A DNA stretch of 50,641 nt, taken from CAYVQF01 sp964454015. GTDB taxonomy: Bacteria > Myxococcota_A > Bradymonadia > UBA4248. The notes under the pieces are model-generated. The model was not told where the DNA came from, did no database searches, and saw nothing but the letters and a program-made list of their open reading frames with translations. Numbering within the stretch: the first letter of the stretch is position 1; every line of letters starts with the position of its first letter. The stretch is taken from positions 1-50,641 of the forward strand of contig CAYVQF010000043.1 in assembly GCA_964454015.1 (NCBI GenBank). The letters run 5' to 3'. Of this stretch, positions 40,731-50,641 are shown one piece after another. The translations under genes and the position numbers were made by a program.

Positions 40731-41654
40731 TCAAACGCAGAGCGCCAAGGCCTTGGCGACGCCAAGGCCACGCCAGTGGACGACGATGCGCTCGCAGATC
40801 TCAGGCGCGGCGACGGCGACCACGGAGCCGCCGAGCCCCGCGCCGGTGAGCTTGGCACCCGAGGCACCAAGGTTGCGCGCCTCCTGGACCAAGGCGTCGA
40901 TGTCAGGGGTGGAGACGGCGATGCCTTGGAGCAAAGTGTGGTTGCGGTTCATGAGGGCGCCCAAGCGCGCCGCGTCGCCGGCGCAGAAAGCGTGTCGCCC
41001 TTCGGCAGCGAGCTGGGTCGCTTCGGCGAGGAGCCGGGCAAAGTCGCGCGGCGCGCGGTGGGAAAAGGCGCGGACGGCGGCGATGGCGGCGCGGGTGTCA
41101 CCGGCTTGGCCGCTGGCGGCGACGGCGAAGTGCAGCGGTGGTTGCGCGTGCGCGGGGACAAGGGGGTGCTGGCGTTGGAAGTAGATGGGTGTCTCGCCCA
41201 TGACTGTGGTGTCGTCGATACCGGAGGGCGAGCCATGGACGATGTGCTCCAGCGCGTGGGCGCAGCGGTGGATCTCGGCGTCGTCAGGCTTCAGCCCAGC
41301 AGCCTCAGCCGTGGCCTTGGCCAGGGCGACGGCGATCGATGCCGAGGCGCCCAGTCCTTGGCCTACAGGGATCGCCGTGACAATCTCCAGGCGCCATCCT
41401 TGGGGCGGCGCGATGTGCCAGTGTTCGAGAGCAGCGTCAACCAGGGGGCGTACCCTGGCTAGGGGGACGTCATGGGTGGACACATGGAAGGCCGTGGGAG
41501 TCTCCGGGCAAGGGTGGATGGTGACGGTGGTGCGCCAGGCGGTGAGCGGCAGCGCCAGGGCGGGCGCCGTGTAGACCACGAAATGCTCTCCGAGGAGGAT
41601 CACCTTGCCGGCGGCGTTGCCGTGCGCTGGTTGGCAGAAGAGATGCTGAGACAT
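40731..41654 (-). CDS. mvk: mevalonate kinase
   Basis: A 307-residue GHMP kinase that phosphorylates mevalonate at the 5-hydroxyl with ATP. Motifs: GKVILLGEHFVVY, the ATP loop IPVGQGLGASASIAVAL, HGSPSGIDDTTV with the catalytic Asp, and the C-terminal KLTGAGLGGSVVA. Length matches bacterial mevalonate kinases. No Shine-Dalgarno is seen before the ATG at 41654; an in-frame upstream extension of 44 codons has no similarity. It is divergent from the lipoprotein-rSAM pair. The other pathway gene here, mvaD, lies 8 kb away. Confidence 0.93.
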   Translation of the reverse strand: MSQHLFCQPAHGNAAGKVILLGEHFVVYTAPALALPLTAWRTTVTIHPCPETPTAFHVSTHDVPLARVRPLVDAALEHWHIAPPQGWRLEIVTAIPVGQGLGASASIAVALAKATAEAAGLKPDDAEIHRCAHALEHIVHGSPSGIDDTTVMGETPIYFQRQHPLVPAHAQPPLHFAVAASGQAGDTRAAIAAVRAFSHRAPRDFARLLAEATQLAAEGRHAFCAGDAARLGALMNRNHTLLQGIAVSTPDIDALVQEARNLGASGAKLTGAGLGGSVVAVAAPEICERIVVHWRGLGVAKALALCV

Positions 41655-41699
41655 GGTGGGTACGTCGAAGGAAGGCAAGGCCGGCGCGACCCTAGCGCA

Positions 41700-41711
41700 C
41701 GCTATATAGCG
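41700..41711. promoter_or_regulatory. CGCTATATAGCG palindrome, possible -10 region
   Basis: A 12-bp perfect palindrome with a TATATA core, 46 bases before the mevalonate kinase start, in otherwise GC-rich DNA. It could hold the -10 box of the minus-strand gene; no convincing -35 box is visible. Confidence 0.3.
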
Positions 41712-41868
41712 CCCTTGGCGAACCTTGTCCCGTCGTCGCGCTCTGGACTTTGGAGCTGGCAAGGATGTGGCATGGCGAGCACACAATGTGCTGGAACTCA
41801 GCCCGTCGTTCTTGCATAGTGAGGGTTCTCAGTGCGATGGGCACGCTGACACGCAACAGAGGTGCAAA

Positions 41869-42294
41869 ATGCAGAAGTCGACCAAAAAGAAGAGCAAGCT
41901 CGGGTCCCGCATCCTCATGGGCTTGATGGGGACGGTGGTGCCAGTGATCGTCGCGGCCTGCTACGGAATGCAGGAGGGCTGGAATGTCCTCATCCAGATG
42001 AATGGCCGCGTGGTCGACAAAGACACGCAGCAGGGCATTCCGGGCCTGCGAGTCGCCTGTATGCAGGGTGAACACGTGGCGCGCTTCACCATGACGGGGA
42101 GCCAGGGTCACTTCCAATTGGCGGACTACGACCTCTACTGTGACGAGGTGCTCATCCAAGATGTGGATGGTCCAGATGTGAACGGCAGCTATGTCGACAC
42201 GGTGGTGCCCTTCGTGAGCAGTGAAAGCGAGCAGGTCTTCGAGCTCGAGCAGGATGAGGGAGACACCCTCGAGCCCGAGGCGGAGACACCCTGA
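41869..42294 (+). CDS. radical SAM-associated putative lipoprotein
   Basis: A 141-residue protein. A Lys-rich start and hydrophobic helix end at the lipobox VIVAAC (Cys31), followed by YGM. A single beta-sandwich domain of the carboxypeptidase-regulatory type comes next (NGRVVDKDTQQGIPGLRV, GHFQLADYDLYCDEVLIQD), and then an acidic tail (ELEQDEGDTLEPEAE). The Cys-Tyr-Gly after the signal, the G(K/R)VVDKxTxxxIPGIxV segment and the adjacent enzyme match, from memory, the putative lipoprotein of the 'rSAM/lipoprotein' system (TIGR04134). AGAGGTG lies five bases before the ATG. The stop overlaps the start of the radical SAM gene by one base (TGATG). It is the likely substrate or partner of that enzyme. 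Confidence 0.8.
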   Translation: MQKSTKKKSKLGSRILMGLMGTVVPVIVAACYGMQEGWNVLIQMNGRVVDKDTQQGIPGLRVACMQGEHVARFTMTGSQGHFQLADYDLYCDEVLIQDVDGPDVNGSYVDTVVPFVSSESEQVFELEQDEGDTLEPEAETP

Positions 42295-43385
42295 TGGGGG
42301 CAAGGCAGCGTGCTCTGCGGCGGACGCTGCACCCACTCTACCGGCGCTTGGAGACGGACTTGCACCCGCTGCGTTATCTCTTCGTCGAGATCACCCAGCG
42401 CTGTAACCTCGCCTGTAGGCATTGCGGCAGTGACTGCGGCCGTGAGCTTCGGCAGGGTGAGCTGAGCACCGAGGAGTGGTTGCGCTTTTTTGCTTATCTT
42501 CCACAGCATTTCGACAAGCGGAAGCTGGTCTTGGTGGTGACGGGAGGCGAGCCGTTGTGTCACCCCGAGCTGGATCGCCTCGTGGCGGGGATAGAGGCGC
42601 AGGGTTTGCGCTGGGGGATGGTGAGCAACGGCTGGCACTTGAGTCCGGAGCGCTTGGCGCGTCTCCTCGATCTAGGGCTGTGTTCTTTGACCATCAGCTT
42701 GGATGGCTTGGCGCGCTGGCACGACTGGCTGCGGGGGCGTCCCGGCTCCTTTCAGCGCGCCCTCCGGGGGATCGCTGCGGCCGTGGCGTCGCAGCGCTGT
42801 TTCATCGATGTGGTGACCTGCGTGCATCCGGGCAACATGGAAGACCTGCCCGCGCTCTACGGCTTGCTGCAGGATTTGGGTGTTCCCGCCTGGCGCCTCT
42901 TTGCCATTTTCCCCAAGGGGCGGGCCGTCGACCAGGCAGAGCTGCGCCTTGGGGCCGAAGAGATGCGCCGTTTGTTTCGCTTCATCGGCGAGGCACGGCG
43001 CACGACGCCGCCGGGTTTCGTCGTTCATTTTGGCTGCGAGGGCTATCTGCCGCAGGAGTGGGATGTGGGGGTGCGCGATGAGCCCTACTTCTGCCGTGCC
43101 GGAATCTGCATCGCGTCGGTGTTGAGTGACGGTGCGATCGCGGCGTGCCCCAACATCTGTCGCACTTTGAGTCAAGGTAATGTCCGCCAGGATGATTTCG
43201 CCCAGGTGTGGGCAGAGCGTTACCAGGTCTTTCGCGATCGTTCGTGGATGCAACGTGGGGACTGCGCTGGTTGCTCCGAGTGGGGGCGCTGCCTGGGGAA
43301 CTCCATGCACTTATGGGACAGCGAGCAGCAGCGCACCCAGTGTTGCCACTACGCGATGCTGCGGGGACATGATCCGCTGGCGTAG
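42294..43385 (+). CDS. radical SAM/SPASM enzyme of the rSAM/lipoprotein system (TIGR04133-like)
   Basis: A 363-residue enzyme. The radical SAM motif is CNLACRHC (Cys37, 41, 44), followed by GSDC, then VVTGGEPL, SNGWHLS, SLTISLDGL and DVVTCVHPGNMEDLP. The C-terminal SPASM-like part carries about nine cysteines (FCRAGICIASVLSDG, AACPNICRTLSQGN, DCAGCSEWGRCLGN, CCHYAML), enough for auxiliary Fe-S clusters. The motif wording closely fits the TIGR04133 family known mainly from Bacteroidetes, always near a small lipoprotein; this recall has not been checked by search. By analogy with other SPASM enzymes it probably modifies its partner protein, but the chemistry is unknown. It is translationally coupled to the lipoprotein gene. 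Confidence 0.88.
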   Translation: MGARQRALRRTLHPLYRRLETDLHPLRYLFVEITQRCNLACRHCGSDCGRELRQGELSTEEWLRFFAYLPQHFDKRKLVLVVTGGEPLCHPELDRLVAGIEAQGLRWGMVSNGWHLSPERLARLLDLGLCSLTISLDGLARWHDWLRGRPGSFQRALRGIAAAVASQRCFIDVVTCVHPGNMEDLPALYGLLQDLGVPAWRLFAIFPKGRAVDQAELRLGAEEMRRLFRFIGEARRTTPPGFVVHFGCEGYLPQEWDVGVRDEPYFCRAGICIASVLSDGAIAACPNICRTLSQGNVRQDDFAQVWAERYQVFRDRSWMQRGDCAGCSEWGRCLGNSMHLWDSEQQRTQCCHYAMLRGHDPLA

Positions 43386-43409
43386 GCGCTACCCGGCGTC
43401 CAGGGGGAT

Positions 43410-44786
43410 TCAGTCAGTGGCGAGGAGGGTAGCTTCGAGGCGGCTGAGATCCTCTTCGATGCGGTGACGGATCGCCGCAAGCCTCTCGGGGGTGGAAGCC
43501 TCAAAGCGAAGCACGAGGATGGGCTGGGTGTTGGAGGCGCGCACCAGGGCCCAGCCATCGTCGAGGAGGATGCGCACGCCGTCGGTGGCGTCGCAGCGGA
43601 ATTGGGCCGAGAAGTGGGCCACGGCGGCGTCGACCAGGGCGAACTTGAGGTGCTCCGGGCAGGGACGGCGGATTTCGGGCGTGTTGTAGGGTTCGGGGAC
43701 ATCGCTCAGGAGCGCCGATAGGGGACCCGGGTGTTGGGAGAGGATTTCTGCGAGACGCAAGGCCGCATAGACCCCGTCATCGAAGCCGAGCCAGCGATGG
43801 GCGAAGAAGATGTGTCCGCTCATCTCGCCGGCCAGGAGGGCGCCGCTCTCTTTCATTTTGGCTTTGATGAGGCTGTGACCGGTTTTCCACATCAGGGGGG
43901 TGCCCCCGGCTGCGGCGATGGCGTCGTAGAGGGTCTGCGAGCACTTGACCTCGCCGATGATGGTGGCGCCGGGGACCTCGGCCAAGACGGCGCGGGCGAA
44001 GATGATCATGAGGCGGTCGCCCCAGATGATGTTGCTTTGCTCGTCGACGACGCCGAGGCGGTCGGCGTCCCCGTCGAAGGCGACGCCGAAGTCGGCCTGG
44101 TGGGCGCGCACCGCCGCCTGGAGATCGCGCAGGTTCTCTTCGACGGTGGGATCGGGGTGGTGGTTGGGGAAGGCGCCGTCCATCTCGCAATAGAGGGGCA
44201 CGACGTCGTGGCCGAGCGCTTCGAGGAGGGGGACGATGCTTGGGCCGGCGGTGCCGTTGCCGGCGTCGGCGACGATTTTCAGGCGTCGTGGGCCTGGGCG
44301 CAGGTGGTCAAGGACGGTTTTTTGATAGGCTGCCGTGATGTCGAGCGAGGTGAGCCGTCCCATCTCAGGGGCAGGGTGCAGGGGCTCGGTGGCGATGGCC
44401 CGGAGCTCCTGGATGTCATCTCCGTGGAGGGTGCTCTGGCCCCAGGAGATTTTCAGTCCGTTGTATTCTGGTGGGTTGTGGGAGCCGGTGATCATGATCC
44501 CGCCGTCGACCTGGCAGTGATGGAGGGAGAAATACTGCATGGGCGAGGAGACCGTGCCGAGTTCGATGACGTCGATTCCGCCCTGTCTGAGTCCGGCCAT
44601 GAGTCGCGCCGCCAGGCGGGGAGAGTGTAGGCGGCAGTCGCGCCCGACACTGACGGCGCGGCCGCCGCGCCGGTGGGCAAAGACGGCGAAGGCGGCGCCA
44701 ATGCGTTCGACGGCCTCTTCGGTGAGGTCTTGGTCGACGATGCCGCGGATGTCGTAGGCGCGGAAGATGGTGGGATCGATGCTCAT
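43410..44786 (-). CDS. manB: phosphomannomutase/phosphoglucomutase
   Basis: A 458-residue alpha-D-phosphohexomutase of the AlgC/ManB type, converting mannose 6-phosphate to mannose 1-phosphate (and probably the glucose pair). It shows the phosphoserine loop GIMITGSHNP, the Mg site FDGDADRLG, the sugar-specificity loop GEMSGHIFF and the phosphate-binding RASNTQP. AYDIRGI at the N-terminus is typical. It overlaps the manC gene by four bases (ATGA), so the two are co-translated and together supply GDP-mannose for surface polysaccharide. No glycosyltransferases are next to them. Confidence 0.95.
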   Translation of the reverse strand: MSIDPTIFRAYDIRGIVDQDLTEEAVERIGAAFAVFAHRRGGRAVSVGRDCRLHSPRLAARLMAGLRQGGIDVIELGTVSSPMQYFSLHHCQVDGGIMITGSHNPPEYNGLKISWGQSTLHGDDIQELRAIATEPLHPAPEMGRLTSLDITAAYQKTVLDHLRPGPRRLKIVADAGNGTAGPSIVPLLEALGHDVVPLYCEMDGAFPNHHPDPTVEENLRDLQAAVRAHQADFGVAFDGDADRLGVVDEQSNIIWGDRLMIIFARAVLAEVPGATIIGEVKCSQTLYDAIAAAGGTPLMWKTGHSLIKAKMKESGALLAGEMSGHIFFAHRWLGFDDGVYAALRLAEILSQHPGPLSALLSDVPEPYNTPEIRRPCPEHLKFALVDAAVAHFSAQFRCDATDGVRILLDDGWALVRASNTQPILVLRFEASTPERLAAIRHRIEEDLSRLEATLLATD

Positions 44787-45841
44787 AGGAGCTCCTTGCG
44801 TCCTTTGGTGCGGAGGATATCGACGATGGCCTTGACCTCCTGTGAGGCACCGCTGCGCATGACCAGGAGGGCGTCGGGTCGGTCGACGATGACCAGGTCG
44901 TCGACGCCGATGGCGGCGACGAAGCGCCCGCTCTCGGCGTCGACATAGACGCCGCGGCAGTTGCGGAGGATGGCGTCACCGCGCACGGCGTTGCCCGCCG
45001 GGTCTTTGTCGCTGAGCTGTTTGGCGGCATCCCAGGAGCCCAGGTCGGACCAGGAGAAGCGGGCGGGCATGATGGCGGCGAGGGTGGTCTTCTCCATGAC
45101 CCCGTAGTCGATGCTGATGGCAGGGAGGGTGGGGTAGATGCTGGCGAGGCGCTCTGGGTTGGCTTCGAGGGCGTCGAGTCCGGTGGCCAGCTCGGGGAGG
45201 AGGTGGCGGATCTGGGCGTCCATGAGGGAGGCTTTGTAGACGAAGATGCCACCGTTCCACCAGAAGCGGCCGTCGGCGAGGTAGGCGGCGGCGGTGTCGA
45301 TGTCGGGTTTCTCGACGAAGCGCCGCACGGTGAAGACTTCGTGCTTGTCGATGGCGAAGAGAGGGGTCCCGCGCTCGATGTAGCCGTAGCCCGTCTCTGG
45401 CGCATCGGGGACGATGCCAAAGAGGATGATGAAGTCGCGTGCGGCGGCGCGGTAGGCAGCCTCGAGGTGGGCGCGGAAGAGCTGGTTCTGGCTGATGTGG
45501 TGATCAGCGGGCAGGACGGCGCAGAGCGCTTCGGGATCCCGGGCCTGAATCCAGCGGGTGGCCCAGCCGATACACGGCGCGGTGTTGCGCCCCACCGGTT
45601 CGAGGAGGAGGTTCTCAGCCGGCAGGTCCGGGAGGGAGATCCGGGCGTGCTCGGCGTGGGCTTCGGCGGTGACCACCACGATGTGGTCCGGGCCTACCGT
45701 GTCGACCACGCGGTTGTAGGTCTGGGTCAGCAGCGCTTCGGCACCGCCCAGGGTCAGGAACTGCTTGGGGCGACCAGCGCGACTGGCTGGCCAAAAACGG
45801 GTGCCAGAGCCCCCGGCCATGATGATGATCCAATTTGCCAT
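44783..45841 (-). CDS. manC: mannose-1-phosphate guanylyltransferase
   Basis: A 352-residue nucleotidyltransferase making GDP-mannose from mannose 1-phosphate and GTP. It shows the signature GGSGTRFWPASR with PKQFL at the N-terminus, LLEPVGRNTAP, VLPADHHI, ETGYGYIERG, FVEKPD and WNGGIFVY. It lacks the C-terminal phosphomannose isomerase domain of the bifunctional form and is therefore the short type. The ATG at 45841 begins directly at the domain; the ribosome site is weak. manB follows with a four-base overlap. Confidence 0.95.
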   Translation of the reverse strand: MANWIIIMAGGSGTRFWPASRAGRPKQFLTLGGAEALLTQTYNRVVDTVGPDHIVVVTAEAHAEHARISLPDLPAENLLLEPVGRNTAPCIGWATRWIQARDPEALCAVLPADHHISQNQLFRAHLEAAYRAAARDFIILFGIVPDAPETGYGYIERGTPLFAIDKHEVFTVRRFVEKPDIDTAAAYLADGRFWWNGGIFVYKASLMDAQIRHLLPELATGLDALEANPERLASIYPTLPAISIDYGVMEKTTLAAIMPARFSWSDLGSWDAAKQLSDKDPAGNAVRGDAILRNCRGVYVDAESGRFVAAIGVDDLVIVDRPDALLVMRSGASQEVKAIVDILRTKGRKELL

Positions 45842-45908
45842 GTATTCGCTCGTTGAGGGTGATGCCGGTAACCGGGTCGAAGCCCGTGAGGGAGCGCTCC
45901 GGGCCCAC

Positions 45909-46418
45909 TCATTTGGGCAACATGCCGACTTTGGTGACCTCTGCCTTGTGCATTCGGTGCATGGCGGCGACGACGAAACCAAAAGGCACGGTAGCTCCAG
46001 CGTCAACGGTGACGCCGAGATCACGGGCCTCAGGGTGAGCGCGTACCGCCGCTTCCGTGCGGTCGAGGCAGGGCAACCAGGCCCGCTTATCTGTCGCGTG
46101 TCGTTGGGCTGAGCAGTCGACGACGTCCACTTTGTCGAGGGTCACCACCAAGGCGTCCGAGATGGACAAAACGACCGTGCGGAGATCTTGGCCGTGTTCA
46201 GGAGGCAGGGCTTGACTCTCAGCCAAAACGGGGAGGTTCAGCGAGACCAAACGCTGCTGGCGATCACGGTTCTCCGTCAGCTCTTGCTGGCTGCGCTCGC
46301 GTTCCATCAAGGGGGCAGCGATCATGAAGATGATGAGCAGCACCAGCATGACGTCGACCAGCGGCGTGATGTTGATTTGGCTGATCGCTGCGCCGGGCGG
46401 ACTGACGTGAATGGCCAT
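45909..46418 (-). CDS. ExbD/TolR family biopolymer transport protein, orphan
   Basis: A 169-residue inner-membrane protein. One N-terminal membrane helix contains the proton-path Asp22 (ITPLVDVMLVLLIIFM). A periplasmic domain follows with a coiled ER/QQ-rich stretch and a C-terminal peptidoglycan- or partner-binding part ending DAGATVPFGFVVAAMHRM. ExbD/TolR works with an ExbB/TolQ motor subunit, but none is encoded next to it. Two cysteines (VVDC and LPC) in the periplasmic part are unusual and may form a disulfide. The start is the ATG ahead of HVSPPG; the ribosome site is poor. It lies 67 bp before manC and 102 bp after the kinase gene, all on the minus strand. Confidence 0.85.
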   Translation of the reverse strand: MAIHVSPPGAAISQINITPLVDVMLVLLIIFMIAAPLMERERSQQELTENRDRQQRLVSLNLPVLAESQALPPEHGQDLRTVVLSISDALVVTLDKVDVVDCSAQRHATDKRAWLPCLDRTEAAVRAHPEARDLGVTVDAGATVPFGFVVAAMHRMHKAEVTKVGMLPK

Positions 46419-46520
46419 GAAAAAATCCGTTTTTTCGCTGGCCTCGGATCTAAGGCCAAGCCTTTCGAGGCGAATCAAAACACAGATGGGCAACGGGCGC
46501 AATACGTTGGGGTCTCGTGC

Positions 46521-50465
<3,945 letters not shown>

Positions 50466-50641
50466 GGTGACCGAAAGGGTGCGTGCGCCCGTGCGAGGTC
50501 CTTGGTGTGGTCGCAGCCCTCCGCGCCGCTGCGCTGTTGCGTCGCACCGTAGCATGTCCCGTGGCCGGTTGAAAGCTGGGGCCTGCGTCCACAATCCACG
50601 ACCAAAGCCGGCATGGGGCTTGCTCGTTGTGAATTATTGTG
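50466..50641. other. upstream region of the WD40 kinase gene
   Basis: 176 bases to the window edge. An in-frame extension of the kinase reaches 50594 but is Arg/Gly-rich and has no domain signal. The last 20 bases are AT-richer (GTGAATTATTGTG) and may hold the minus-strand promoter. Confidence 0.4.

Overview
The window is high-GC DNA, densely coded on both strands. Its traits fit a member of the Myxococcota or a related deltaproteobacterial lineage such as the Bradymonadia. These are: many lipoproteins with Asp- or Pro-rich linkers and Cys-rich modules, PEGA and DUF4397 surface proteins, a giant Ser/Thr kinase with a WD40 receptor region, a calpain-type protease, two mevalonate-pathway genes, an ABC1 kinase and an Uma2 nuclease. 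A run of exactly 100 N inside a 7-bp tandem repeat shows that this is a draft scaffold. The taxonomic guess is inference from gene content; no rRNA or tRNA gene is visible.

Layout. 0-9 kb: a peroxiredoxin-glutaredoxin fusion; a small GAF protein whose 3' end is duplicated beyond a neighbouring Uma2 gene; a PEGA lipoprotein; a radical SAM protein with a Tat-type leader; a DUF6483-like protein; a pirin; a possible beta-helix lipoprotein; and a calpain-family protease. 9.2-17.2 kb: an OmpR/CpxR-type regulator and its histidine kinase, divergent from a MacA-MacB-TolC-type export operon that ends in a translationally coupled CapA-like lipoprotein. 17.4-25.7 kb: a six-module DUF4397 lipoprotein; a CarH-like B12-binding protein with a C-terminal XRE helix-turn-helix; a DsrE-like protein; a large PEP/pyruvate-binding-domain protein; and glutamate dehydrogenase, with a perfect 54-bp palindrome and a second hairpin between the last two.

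26-36.5 kb: a membrane-anchored sulfatase/LtaS-like enzyme; a TPR-like secreted protein; carbamate kinase; a small lipoprotein followed by diphosphomevalonate decarboxylase; a Tpx-like lipoprotein lacking its resolving Cys; a Lpd-like flavoprotein; and an ABC1/AarF kinase. 36.5-37.2 kb: a gene-free repeat island with a (GGGGCGA)n tract, the assembly gap, and three copies of a palindromic element. 37.2-41.7 kb: a membrane metallophosphoesterase, a secreted protein with a knottin-like tail, a two-module Cys-rich lipoprotein, and mevalonate kinase.

41.9-43.4 kb holds the most interesting unit: a small lipoprotein overlapping by one base a radical SAM/SPASM enzyme. It resembles the uncharacterised 'rSAM/lipoprotein' pair known by name mainly from Bacteroidetes. 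The rest is ManC plus phosphomannomutase (GDP-mannose supply), an ExbD/TolR protein without ExbB, and a 1314-residue Ser/Thr kinase with about 18 WD40-like repeats.

Most neighbours look like independent transcription units. The convincing operons are regulator-kinase, macA-macB-permease-tolC-capA, lipoprotein-mvaD, lipoprotein-rSAM and manC-manB.
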